Positions 7,173 through 15,379 are shown, numbered from the stretch's first letter. The stretch: 21,862 bases of DNA from Geobacter sp. (GCA_012026855.1 VEOV01000355.1:1-21862), one strand, 5' to 3'. The notes: generated from the sequence alone by a model not told the origin. Translations and numbers: made by a program.

Positions 7173-8543
7173 ATGGAACAGTCATTCATCAACGAACTGA
7201 AAAACATTGTCGGCGAGCAGTACACCCTGGCTGCCCGGGAATCGCTGGCGGTCTACGGCTACGACTCGACGCCCGAGCTGGAGAGTCTGCCGGGTGTGGT
7301 TCTTCTGCCCGGTTCCGCCGGGGAGGTGGCCCAGATCATGGCCCTCTGCCATGGCGCCGGGGTCAACGTTACTCCGCGGGGCTCGGGCACCAACCTGTCC
7401 GGCGGCTCCCTCTCCAAAGGGGGGGTGGTGGTTCAGACCAGCAGGCTGAACCGGCTGGTGGAGATCGACGAGGAGAACCTGACCGCCACGGTGGAGCCGG
7501 GGCTGATTACCAGCACCCTCCATCGGGAGGTGGAGGCCCGCGGGCTGTTCTATCCGCCCGATCCGGGGAGCATGAACATCTCCACCATGGGTGGCAATGT
7601 GGCCGAGAACTCCGGCGGCCTGCGCGGCCTGAAATACGGGGTGACCGCCGACTACGTCATGGGGCTGGAGACGGTGCTGGCCAACGGCGACCTGCTCAGG
7701 ACCGGCGGCAAGGTGGTCAAAGATGTGGCCGGCTACAGCCTGAACCCCCTGCTGGTCTCCTCCGAGGGGACCCTGGGGTTCTTCACCGGCATTACCGTCA
7801 AGCTGATTCCCAAGCCGCAAGGGAAGATCACCATGCTGGCCCATTTTCCGGCCCTGCAGGATGCGGCCCTGGCGGTCTCCGCCATCATCGCCGCCAAGGT
7901 GATTCCGGCCACCCTGGAGTTCCTCGACCGGGTGACCATCAAGTGCGTCGAGGATTACGCCCATGTCGGCCTGCCGCTGGATGTGGATGCGGTGCTGCTC
8001 ATCGAGGTGGATGGCCATCCGGCGGTGATTGCCGAAGAGGCCGCCGCCGTGGCGGAGATCTGCCAGAAGCACCGCAGCTCCTTTTTCCAGACCGCCAAGG
8101 ATGCCGATGAGGCGCTCAAGTTGGCCACCGCCCGCCGTACGGCCCTCTCTGCCCTGGCGAGGCTTAAGCCGACCACCATCCTGGAGGATGCCACCGTGCC
8201 GCGCAGCTGCATCGCCCCGATGCTTCAGGTCATCCAGGCGGCCGCGGCCAAATACAACGTCACCATCGGCACCTTCGGCCATGCCGGCGACGGCAACCTG
8301 CACCCCACCTGTCTGACCGACGAGCGGGACCAGGACGAGATCAAGCGTGCCCACGCCGCCTTCGAGGAGATTTTCGACGCCGCCATCGGCATGGGTGGCA
8401 CCATCACCGGCGAGCATGGTGTCGGCCTGGCCAAGAAGAAATACCTGCCCAGGCTGGTGGGGGAGAGCGGTATCCGGGTGATGAAGGGGATCAAGCAGGC
8501 TTTTGATCCGAAGGGGATCTTGAATCCGGGCAAAGTGTTTTAA
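7173..8543 (+). CDS. FAD-linked D-lactate/glycolate dehydrogenase, GlcD family
   Basis: A 456-aa FAD-binding oxidase of the vanillyl-alcohol-oxidase superfamily. The FAD domain occupies about residues 38-215 with PRGSGTNLSGG (68-78) and PDPGSMNISTMGGNVAENSGG (129-149). The C-terminal FAD-oxidase domain has FGHAGDGNLHP (368-378), GEHGVG (413-418) and a terminal NPGK. It should oxidise a 2-hydroxy acid (D-lactate or glycolate) to the 2-oxo acid and hand electrons to the FeS partner encoded next. Location beside lctP and lut genes favours D-lactate. Sequence alone does not exclude glycolate. Length is close to that of GlcD. It is preceded by an AAGAGG ribosome-binding site and flanked on both sides by long palindromic elements. 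Confidence 0.88.
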   Translation: MEQSFINELKNIVGEQYTLAARESLAVYGYDSTPELESLPGVVLLPGSAGEVAQIMALCHGAGVNVTPRGSGTNLSGGSLSKGGVVVQTSRLNRLVEIDEENLTATVEPGLITSTLHREVEARGLFYPPDPGSMNISTMGGNVAENSGGLRGLKYGVTADYVMGLETVLANGDLLRTGGKVVKDVAGYSLNPLLVSSEGTLGFFTGITVKLIPKPQGKITMLAHFPALQDAALAVSAIIAAKVIPATLEFLDRVTIKCVEDYAHVGLPLDVDAVLLIEVDGHPAVIAEEAAAVAEICQKHRSSFFQTAKDADEALKLATARRTALSALARLKPTTILEDATVPRSCIAPMLQVIQAAAAKYNVTIGTFGHAGDGNLHPTCLTDERDQDEIKRAHAAFEEIFDAAIGMGGTITGEHGVGLAKKKYLPRLVGESGIRVMKGIKQAFDPKGILNPGKVF

Positions 8544-8567
8544 GGCGCTTGCCCAGGGCTCGGTGGA

Positions 8568-8747
8568 GGTGTGTGAACGCTACCTGCATTCGAGCTGACG
8601 TGCTCCTTCTGTAATTCTAGGTTCACTGCGCTACAGTCGATAAACTCGCCCTGCGGGCTCAGACAATATCGACTGTTGCCGCTTCGTTTCACCAAGAATT
8701 ACGACGAACGAGCCCTAATGCTCTCATTACGGCAGCATTCACACACC
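8568..8747. repeat. 180-bp imperfect palindrome between the dehydrogenase and its FeS partner
   Basis: GGTGTGTGAA (8568-8577) pairs with TTCACACACC (8738-8747). Moving inward, GTAATTCT pairs with AGAATTAC and CAGTCGATA (8634-8642) with TATCGACTG. The centre is a GCCC-TGC-GGGC hairpin. The element occupies nearly the whole 229-bp gap. It differs in sequence from the palindrome at 7007-7127, so the operon carries two unrelated large dyads. No reading frame with coding character is visible. It is probably an intergenic repeat that folds in the transcript. Confidence 0.75.
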
Positions 8748-8772
8748 GGCTCACGATTTATTTGAGGTTAAA

Positions 8773-10014
8773 ATGGACTACGTGAAACTAATCAACTGCA
8801 TGCGCTGCGGCATGTGCCTGCCCCACTGCCCGACCTACAAGGAGACCTTCCTGGAGACCGCCTCCCCACGGGGGCGGGTGGCGCTGGTGCGCAAGGTGCA
8901 GGAGGGGGAGCTGGACCAGTCGGAGCGGCTGCTGGAGTACCTCTCCCTCTGCCTCGACTGCCAGGCGTGCGCCTCGGCCTGCCCCTGCGGCGTCAATGCC
9001 GGCGAGCTGGTGGCCGAATTCACCTGCGAGCGCAAGGGGGCCCAAGGCCTCGGCTTCATGGAGGATATGATCCTGCGCCAGCTGGTGCCCCATCCGGACC
9101 GGCTGGAGAGCTCCATGGTGCCGATGCGGGCTTACCAGAAAACCGGCCTGCAGAAGCTGGTGCGCAAGCTCGGCATCCTGAAGATGTTCCCCAAGCCGCT
9201 GGAGCGGATGGAAGGGCTGCTGCCCGAACTCCCCAAAAGGCCGCTCAGGCAGGAGATCCGGGAAATCACCCCGGCAGTGGGCAAGGAGCGGGGCACGGTC
9301 GGCTTTTTCCTCGGCTGCGTCATGAGCCTGATCTTCTCCGAGGCCAGCCGGGCGACCATCCAGCTGCTCTCCAGCCTGGGCTACCGGGTGATCACCCCGA
9401 AGAACCAGGTCTGCTGCGGCGCCCCCAATATGCTGGGGGGGGATCTGGAGGGGCTGAAAAGCGAGGCCCGCACCAACATCGACATCTTCAGCGGCTATGA
9501 CGTCGATTTCATCGTTACCGACTGCGGCGGTTGCGGGGCGGAGCTGAAGAAGTACGGCCACCATTTTGAGGATGACGGAAAGGCCGCGGCTTTTAGTGCC
9601 AAGGTGCGCGACATCTCCCAGCTGCTGGCCATGCACAGTGACGAGCTGCAGGCAATGCTCAAGCCGCTCGACCTGCAGGTGACCTACCACGACCCGTGCC
9701 ACATCGCCCACTGCCAGGGGATCCGCAGCCAGCCGCGGCAGCTGCTCAAGCTCATTCCCGGCCTGCAGTACCGTGAGCTGGCCGAGGCCGATGCCTGTTG
9801 CGGCAGCGCCGGCACCTACAATATTGCCAAGCCGGAGATGTCAGACCGGATCCTGCAGCGCAAGCTGGACAACATCCGGGCCAGCAATGCCGAAGTGCTG
9901 GTGACCAGCAACCCAGGCTGCCTGTTGCAGCTGAAAAAAGGGCTGGCCGACCAGCTCCCGGAGGTAAAGCTGATGCACCTGACCGAACTGCTGGCCAAGA
10001 GCCTGGCAGGGTAG
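8773..10014 (+). CDS. GlcF-like FeS/CCG subunit of D-lactate/glycolate dehydrogenase
   Basis: A 413-aa protein with two N-terminal [4Fe-4S] motifs, C9-x2-C12-x2-C15-x3-C19-P and C60-x2-C63-x2-C66-x3-C70-P. Two CCG domains follow: C182, C214-C215-G, C251-x2-C254, then C309, C342-C343-G and a final NPGC (C383). The last motif lacks the first Cys of CxxC, which is usual for GlcF-type proteins. It should accept electrons from the preceding FAD subunit and pass them to the quinone pool or another carrier at the cytoplasmic membrane face. GAGGTTAAAATG gives a good ribosome-binding site and start. It ends the rightward lactate operon, 46 bp before an intrinsic terminator. Confidence 0.9.
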   Translation: MDYVKLINCMRCGMCLPHCPTYKETFLETASPRGRVALVRKVQEGELDQSERLLEYLSLCLDCQACASACPCGVNAGELVAEFTCERKGAQGLGFMEDMILRQLVPHPDRLESSMVPMRAYQKTGLQKLVRKLGILKMFPKPLERMEGLLPELPKRPLRQEIREITPAVGKERGTVGFFLGCVMSLIFSEASRATIQLLSSLGYRVITPKNQVCCGAPNMLGGDLEGLKSEARTNIDIFSGYDVDFIVTDCGGCGAELKKYGHHFEDDGKAAAFSAKVRDISQLLAMHSDELQAMLKPLDLQVTYHDPCHIAHCQGIRSQPRQLLKLIPGLQYRELAEADACCGSAGTYNIAKPEMSDRILQRKLDNIRASNAEVLVTSNPGCLLQLKKGLADQLPEVKLMHLTELLAKSLAG

Positions 10015-10060
10015 GAGAAATATTTTTAGCAGGAACATACTGCCATATCTGCCACATTCA

Positions 10061-10087
10061 GGCCGGAGGACGCTCCGGCCTTTTTTT
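10061..10087 (+). terminator. Rho-independent terminator of the lctP operon
   Basis: GGCCGGAG pairs with CTCCGGCC around a GACG tetraloop, directly followed by TTTTTTT. The 8-bp GC-rich stem and seven Ts make this the clearest intrinsic terminator in the window. It marks the boundary between the lactate locus and the accessory region. Confidence 0.92.
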
Positions 10088-10198
10088 GCAGCCAAGCCTG
10101 ATATGGCGGCGGAGTATTAAAAGTGCCATGCTTTTCCTGTTCAGGAAATGGCTAATCCCCCTCGATATGGTGACGAATAGATGGTCAGTGAAATAGTC

Positions 10199-10281
10199 AA
10201 ACAAATTTGTTTAAAACCCTCTTGACAGCACCCCTTTCAATAAATATACTTCAAACAAATCTGTTTAAAACAAATCTGTTT
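10199..10281 (+). promoter_or_regulatory. Consensus sigma70 promoter bracketed by three palindromic operators
   Basis: TTGACA (10222-10227), 17 bp and TATACT (10245-10250) form a near-perfect promoter for the ATPase module. A perfect 14-bp palindrome AAACAAATTTGTTT (10199-10212) lies just upstream of the -35. Two further copies, AAACAAATCTGTTT (10253-10266 and 10268-10281), sit 15 bp apart over the expected start site. The layout suggests repression by a dimeric regulator at flanking sites. The regulator is not encoded next to the module here. An AGGAGGT ribosome-binding site follows at 10292-10298. Confidence 0.8.
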
Positions 10282-10303
10282 AACATATTGCAGGAGGTAT
10301 TCG

Positions 10304-11554
10304 ATGCAAAGAACACTGATTCAGGCACATGGAAACTGGGTTGAAGGGGAGCGTTTCTGGAACAGGGAACACGATAAAACAATCATGATCGAAAAGCTTG
10401 ACGAAGGCGCCCATATTCTTCTGGTCGCACAGCGGCGCATGGGGAAAACAAGCCTCATGAAAGAAGTCATGAGATTGCTTGCTGATCGATACACCTGTCT
10501 TTTCATTGACCTGCAAAAGGCTGTCACTGCCGAAGATGCCGTTGTTGCCATCAGCATTGCACTTAAACCACATACCGGTCTCTGGAATAAAACAAAAAAC
10601 CTGTTTGCCAATGCCTTCTCCGCCCTTGTTGGCGGCATTGAAGAGCTAAGTCTTGGAGAAATAGGCATCAAACTACGGGCAGGACTAACGGCGAGTAACT
10701 GGCGCGAAAAAGGTGCTGCCCTGTTTGCGCTGCTGGCCGAGTCGGATCAGCCGGTGGTGTTGATGATTGACGAAGTGCCGCTTATGGTCAACCGCATGCT
10801 TAAAGGTGAAGAGTTCAAAATCACCACTGAGCGGATGGCCAAGGTGGATGAGTTCATGTCGTGGCTGCGCGAAAACAGTATTGCTCACCAAGGCAAAATC
10901 CGCATTGTTCTCTCGGGCAGCATTGGGTTTGAACCGATCCTGCGCCAGGCAGGTTTAAGCGCCACCATCAACAACTTTCACCCATTTGACCTGAAGCCGT
11001 GGGATGAAGCAACCGCCGCAGGATGCCTGCTGGCGCTAGCAGCCAACTACGGTGTCGATTTTCGCAATGGGGCGGAAACAGCCATGGCACGCCGTCTGGG
11101 GTGCTGCATACCCCATCACGTCCAGATGTTTTTCTCACGAGTTTATGACCGTTGCAAACGACGCGGGAGAATGGAATTCTATCCGGACGAGGTCGAAGAG
11201 ATCTATGAAAGCGAAATGCTCGGCATTCGTGGGCATGCAGAACTGACTCACTACGAAGAACGGCTCAAGCTGGTGCTTGGCCCGGAAATCTTCACCCTTG
11301 CCCTGGAGATCCTGACTGAAACTGCCGTTGTCGGGTGCTTGAGTAGAGCGGCGCTGCACGCACTGCAAAAGGGGTATGACTTTGGTGAACGGAGCGTCAC
11401 CTCGGCAGTTGAGGAAATCATAAGAGTGCTGGAGCATGACGGCTATCTCAAGCTTGCAGCAGACGGTTACCGTTTTGAGTCGCATCTGCTACAGGATTGG
11501 TGGAAAAAGCGCTATGGTTTCTTTCATGTGCCGGTGCTGGAGCGGGGGATATAA
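10304..11554 (+). CDS. P-loop ATPase of the ATPase_2/STAND-like group, first gene of a two-gene module
   Basis: A 416-aa soluble ATPase. Walker A is AQRRMGKTSLM (K48, T49), the RRxGKTSL form common in archaeal-type ATPase_2 and STAND-like NTPases. Walker B is VVLMIDEVPLM (D156, E157) and a sensor-1-like strand IVLSGS is at 201-206. A GCCIPHHVQ segment near 266-274 lies where such proteins have their GG-P sensor motif. The C-terminal about 120 residues look like a winged-helix domain ending in FESHLLQDWWKKRYG, a pattern typical of this group. No nuclease, protease or membrane segment is visible. Translation starts 5 nt after a strong AGGAGGT site. The stop is 2 bp from the next ATPase gene, so the two products probably act together. 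The biological role is unknown. Confidence 0.75.
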   Translation: MQRTLIQAHGNWVEGERFWNREHDKTIMIEKLDEGAHILLVAQRRMGKTSLMKEVMRLLADRYTCLFIDLQKAVTAEDAVVAISIALKPHTGLWNKTKNLFANAFSALVGGIEELSLGEIGIKLRAGLTASNWREKGAALFALLAESDQPVVLMIDEVPLMVNRMLKGEEFKITTERMAKVDEFMSWLRENSIAHQGKIRIVLSGSIGFEPILRQAGLSATINNFHPFDLKPWDEATAAGCLLALAANYGVDFRNGAETAMARRLGCCIPHHVQMFFSRVYDRCKRRGRMEFYPDEVEEIYESEMLGIRGHAELTHYEERLKLVLGPEIFTLALEILTETAVVGCLSRAALHALQKGYDFGERSVTSAVEEIIRVLEHDGYLKLAADGYRFESHLLQDWWKKRYGFFHVPVLERGI

Positions 11555-11556
11555 CC

Positions 11557-14500
11557 ATGACCAGACGCCGCATGAAATATAATCCGTCGTTTTTGACTGA
11601 AGAAGAGCTTATCGACAGCTTTGTAGTCCGGCACGCAGACCTTGACCACGTCGTCGAAACCATTACCGAGAACTGCACTAGCTCAAACCAGCATCTGCTG
11701 ATTATCGGTCCGCGCGGCAGCGGCAAGACCACCATGGTACACCGCATAGCCGCCGAGATCGCCCGGACGGAAGAGTTGAGCGCCCGCTGGTTCCCGTTGA
11801 TATTTTCCGAAGAGAGTTACGAGGTGGTAACCGCCGGTGAATTCTGGCTGGAAGCGCTTTTCCACCTCGGCGAGCAGACCGGGGGAGAGAAGTGGCTGCG
11901 CACCCACCGCGAGCTGAAAAACGAAACTGATGACCAGCGGCTGGGGGAACGTGCGCTGATACAACTGCTGGATTTTGCCGACAGCATCGGCAAACGGCTG
12001 CTGATAATGGTGGAAAACCTAAACATGCTGCTGGGTGATCTTGCCAGCGATGACGAGGCGTGGAAGATACGCCACACCCTGCTCAACGAACCGCGCATCA
12101 TGCTGCTGGCCACGGCAACGTGCCGGTTTGAGCATATCGAAAACACCTCGCAGGCAATGTTTGAGATGTTCAAGATGCAGGAGCTGAAACCGCTTGACGA
12201 CGACGAGTGCAACCTTGTCTGGGAGCATATCACCGGCCACAAACTGTTGGGAGAGCGGATCAAGCCGATCCGGATCCTCACCGGCGGTAATCCGCGCCTC
12301 TTGACCATTATCGCCAAGTTCAGCGCCCACCGGTCGTTTCACAAGTTGCTCGACGACCTGGTGAATCTTATCGACGATCATACCGAATACTTCAAAAGCC
12401 ATCTGGACAGTTTACCTGCCACTGAGCGCAAGGTTTACCTGGCGCTTTGCAGCCTGTGGGACGCCTCAACCGCCCGGGAAATTGCCCAGGAAGCCAGGAT
12501 TGACATCAACAGAACCAGCTCCCTGTTGAGCAGACTGGTAAACAGGGGGGCGGTAACCATTGAACCGAACAGCAAAAAAACCAAATGGTTTGTAGTGGCT
12601 GAGCGGATGTACAACATCTACTACCTGATGCGGCGGCGTGGTAAACCGGCAGACCGGGTCAAGGCCACGGTGAAATTCCTGACCAGCATGTATGACCACG
12701 AATCAGCGACAAAGCTGATCACCGAAGAGGCTTGCGGACTGCCGCCGGAACTTCGCACCAATCATTGCCTGGCATTTGAGGCGGCATTGGCTGAAGTACC
12801 TGATCGCAAAACGATCAAAAAGATTATCGAGGCAACACCAAAGGAATTTCTGGAGTCACCCGATCTTAGTGACACCGTAAAGAACTTTATTTCAGCAAAA
12901 ACAGCATCCACACTAAAGAATAAATCAATGAATCAAAATAATACCCTGTTGAAAGAAGCAAACTCTTTGAATAGCAAGGGAATTGAATATGGCAAAGCAG
13001 GCAAGCATCAACAGGCGATTGAGCAGTTCGATACCGTAATTTGCCAACATGTTTCATCCCCAGATGACGAACTGGCTGCTGTTGCGGCCATGTCGATGCT
13101 CAACAAAGGGATTACGCTCGGCCAGTTAAGCTGTTTCGAAGAGGAAATCGTTGTCTACGACGAACTGATTGTCCGCTTTGGCGGCGCATCGAAAACTTTA
13201 TTGCGTGAGCAAGTAGCAAACGCTTTGCTCAACAAGGGTATTACACTTGGCGAGTTGAATCGTCCAGAAGAGGCTATCGCAGCCTATGACGAGGTTCTTG
13301 CCCGTTTCAGTGACACACCTGAAAGCGCCATGCGTGAACAAGTTGCAAAAGCTTTGCTCGGCAAAGGGATTACTTTTGGTCGGTTAAACCGTTCCGAAGA
13401 GGCTATAGTAGCCTACAACGAACTGATTGCCCGTTTTAACGACTTGCCTGAAAGTGCTATGCGTGAGCGGGTAGCAATGGCTTTGTTCAACAAAGGATAT
13501 CGGCTTGGCCTTTTGAATCGCTACTCAGAGGAGATTTCCCTCTATGACGAGGTAGTTACCCGTTTTGGCGATGCACCGGAAAGTGCTATGCGTGAGCGGG
13601 TGGCGAAGGCTTTGCACAATAAGGGATACCGGCTTGGGCTGTTGAACCGCTGCGAAGAAGAGATTACTGCCTATGACGAACTGATTGCTCGCTTTGGCGA
13701 CGCACCGGAAAGCGTTGTGCGTGAAGTGGTGGCAAAGGCTTTGCTCAACAAGGGTATTACACTTGGCAAGTTGAATCGTCCAGAAGAGGCTATCGCAACC
13801 TATGACGAGACTTTTGCACGTTTCCGTGACACACCTGAAAGTGCTATGCGTGAACAGGTGGCAAAAGCTTTGGTCAACAAAGGATACCAGCTTGGCCTGT
13901 TGAACCGTTATGAAGAGGAGATTGCCGCCTACGACATGCTGCTTGCTTGCTTTAGCGACGCGCCGGAAAGTGCCATGCGTGTGCAAGTGGCAATAGCTTT
14001 GCTGAACAAAGGATACCGGCTTGGCCTGATATACCGCTGCGAAGATGAGATCGCCGTCTACGACGAACTGATTACCCGCTTTGGTGATGCACCGGAAAAC
14101 GCTGTACGTGAGCGGGTGGCAAAGGCTTTGTTCAACAAAGGCTACCGCTTAGGCAAGTTAAGTCGTTGCAAAGATGAGATCGTTGTCTACGAGGAGTTAG
14201 TTACTCGCTTTGGCGACGCACCGGATAGTGCTGTGCGTGAACAGGTGGCAAAAGCCCTTGTTAATAAAGGGATTGTTCTTGTCGACCTAAACCGTTCCGA
14301 AGAGGCTATCGTCGTTTACGACGTGGTTATTACTCGATACGCGGATATCAGTGAGCTGCAAGACGTCTGGCTGAGGGCGTTAACAAACAAAGCTGACGTT
14401 CACATAAGTCAAGGAGAGTATGAAGCAGCGGAAGCTGTATTACGAGAAGCGCTCATTAGAGCCACTGGCTCAACCATGCCTGCAATAAAGCTGATCGCGC

Positions 14501-15021
14501 TGTATCTGAAAATGCCGGGCAAATCTGATGATGCACTGTTAGCAGCAACAGAAATTATTGAAAAACATCCGGAAGATGCCGGTCTTTTGAATGACATTGC
14601 GTGGATGTTTTATCAAAGTAATGTCTCCTCAGTATTGCCCACAGCAGAAGAGTGGGCACACAAAGCGGTTTCTCTGGCTACTGACAACAACTTTTTTGTC
14701 CACACCTATGCCTGTATCCTGAGCGCACTCGGCAAAGTCCAGGAAGCACTGGAGTACGCAAAACGCTATATTTTGGACACCGCTACTGTTGAAAAGACCA
14801 TTGACGATGCTATTCAACTTTTTGTGGAACTGGCCGCAGCAGGGCAAGCAAAAGAGGGTCTGGAATTGCTTGAGAATGCCGAAGCGGCGCGACATCTTGA
14901 ACCGCTGGTAATCGGTCTGAAAATGTATCTCGGAGAGGAGGTCAAGACCGCGCCGGAGATCAAGGAAGTGGCCAAGGATCTGGTCAAGATGATTGAGGAG
15001 CGGAAAGAATTACGCCATTGA
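11557..15021 (+). CDS. STAND-like ATPase with winged helix and long TPR-like repeat array
   Basis: A 1154-aa protein. Residues 1-280 are a P-loop ATPase: Walker A GPRGSGKT (51-58), a Walker B-like LLIMVENLN (148-156) with VEN in place of DE, a sensor-1-like strand LLATATCRFE, and LTGGNPRLL (241-249) with the GGNPR motif. Residues about 285-350 form a winged-helix-like segment. A linker leads to TPR-like repeats from about 470, with ten 43-aa units over about 507-936, then less regular TPRs to the C-terminus. This order (NTPase, winged helix, TPR sensor) matches STAND proteins such as the MalT class. No effector domain is obvious. The start at 11557 is preferred over an upstream in-frame codon at 11497 because it follows a GGGGGA site and clears the previous stop by 2 bp. 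A defence or signalling role is an inference. Confidence 0.75.
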   Translation: MTRRRMKYNPSFLTEEELIDSFVVRHADLDHVVETITENCTSSNQHLLIIGPRGSGKTTMVHRIAAEIARTEELSARWFPLIFSEESYEVVTAGEFWLEALFHLGEQTGGEKWLRTHRELKNETDDQRLGERALIQLLDFADSIGKRLLIMVENLNMLLGDLASDDEAWKIRHTLLNEPRIMLLATATCRFEHIENTSQAMFEMFKMQELKPLDDDECNLVWEHITGHKLLGERIKPIRILTGGNPRLLTIIAKFSAHRSFHKLLDDLVNLIDDHTEYFKSHLDSLPATERKVYLALCSLWDASTAREIAQEARIDINRTSSLLSRLVNRGAVTIEPNSKKTKWFVVAERMYNIYYLMRRRGKPADRVKATVKFLTSMYDHESATKLITEEACGLPPELRTNHCLAFEAALAEVPDRKTIKKIIEATPKEFLESPDLSDTVKNFISAKTASTLKNKSMNQNNTLLKEANSLNSKGIEYGKAGKHQQAIEQFDTVICQHVSSPDDELAAVAAMSMLNKGITLGQLSCFEEEIVVYDELIVRFGGASKTLLREQVANALLNKGITLGELNRPEEAIAAYDEVLARFSDTPESAMREQVAKALLGKGITFGRLNRSEEAIVAYNELIARFNDLPESAMRERVAMALFNKGYRLGLLNRYSEEISLYDEVVTRFGDAPESAMRERVAKALHNKGYRLGLLNRCEEEITAYDELIARFGDAPESVVREVVAKALLNKGITLGKLNRPEEAIATYDETFARFRDTPESAMREQVAKALVNKGYQLGLLNRYEEEIAAYDMLLACFSDAPESAMRVQVAIALLNKGYRLGLIYRCEDEIAVYDELITRFGDAPENAVRERVAKALFNKGYRLGKLSRCKDEIVVYEELVTRFGDAPDSAVREQVAKALVNKGIVLVDLNRSEEAIVVYDVVITRYADISELQDVWLRALTNKADVHISQGEYEAAEAVLREALIRATGSTMPAIKLIALYLKMPGKSDDALLAATEIIEKHPEDAGLLNDIAWMFYQSNVSSVLPTAEEWAHKAVSLATDNNFFVHTYACILSALGKVQEALEYAKRYILDTATVEKTIDDAIQLFVELAAAGQAKEGLELLENAEAARHLEPLVIGLKMYLGEEVKTAPEIKEVAKDLVKMIEERKELRH
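13075..14364 (+). repeat. Ten tandem 129-bp (43-aa) TPR-like coding repeats
   Basis: The protein unit is close to REQVAKALxNKGxxLGxLNR, continuing with an EEAIxxYDEx segment and RFGDxPESAM. The DNA period is exactly 129 bp. Two versions alternate, one reading KGITLG with EEAI and one reading KGYRLG with EEEI. The units beginning around 13222 and 13738 are nearly identical in DNA, including third codon positions, and lie 516 bp (four units) apart. This points to recent block duplication or gene conversion inside the array. Confidence 0.85.
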
Positions 15022-15107
15022 AATTGCACCGATTTCCCGTAAGGAGCGACGAAACGTTGCCATATTCGGGCAGGAAGAAACAAGATGAAGAAACAAGGGA
15101 ACATCTA

Positions 15108-15223
15108 TGGGGTCAGGCTTGACTTTCTGCTATTCTCTTGAGAAGAAGAGGTGGGGTCAGCCCTTGAATATGGAAATTAAGTGCGTTCCAACCCCGTCAG
15201 CCCGAAAAAGCCGGGCTGTCGGG
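15108..15223. repeat. REP-like repeat debris in a noncoding stretch
   Basis: The interval 15022-15404 carries no gene. It contains two related motifs, TGGGGTCAGGCTTGAC (15108-15123) and TGGGGTCAGCCCTTGA (15152-15167). These resemble sequences often found beside Y1/REP-associated transposases; this is recalled from memory, not searched. At 15193-15223 an imperfect hairpin has CCCG-T-CAGCCCG pairing with CGGGCTG-T-CGGG. No transposase is present. The whole looks like a remnant or a non-autonomous repeat at the downstream edge of the ATPase module. Confidence 0.45.
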
Positions 15224-15261
15224 TGAACCGGACACCCCGTTCTGTGCTAATATAAAATCAG

Positions 15262-15286
15262 TAACACGTCCATAATTCAGGAGGTG
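15262..15286 (+). other. Orphan leader resembling the one before the VOC gene
   Basis: TAACACGTC (15262-15270) followed by CAGGAGGTG (15278-15286) matches the leader of the VOC gene, where the same two blocks lie at 16147-16155 and 16160-16168. A TGCTAATAT segment upstream parallels TGCTATAAT in the other copy. No usable start codon or reading frame of more than a few codons follows here. It may be a relic of a duplicated or lost gene. Confidence 0.3.
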
Positions 15287-15334
15287 CCGAAACTGCAGGT
15301 GTCGCGTCTGCACATTTCTTGAAGCAACGAAATT

Positions 15335-15379
15335 AAAAACGCCGTGAAGCCCAATACAATAGGCATTCACGGCGTTTTT
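15335..15379 (-). terminator. Intrinsic terminator after the tumE-tumA pair (possibly bidirectional)
   Basis: AAAAACGCCGTGAA (15335-15348) and TTCACGGCGTTTTT (15366-15379) form a perfect 14-bp stem with a 17-nt loop. Both strands end in a T-run. It lies 25 bp past the tumA stop, so it fits termination of the leftward toxin-antitoxin transcript. It could also stop rightward transcription coming from the ATPase module. Confidence 0.85.

Noticed and set aside
7182..8417. 411-codon minus-strand open frame opposite the dehydrogenase gene
   Set aside because: It mirrors the GlcD-type coding sequence, has no ribosome-binding site and its product shows no recognisable domain.
11497..11556. Twenty-codon upstream extension of the TPR ATPase
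   Set aside because: It overlaps the end of the first ATPase gene, and the extra residues look like frame-shifted sequence. The ATG at 11557 has a purine-rich site upstream.
13075..14364. Possible CRISPR-like array from regular repeats
   Set aside because: The 129-bp units are continuous coding sequence translating to TPR-like repeats, with no short repeat and variable spacer structure.
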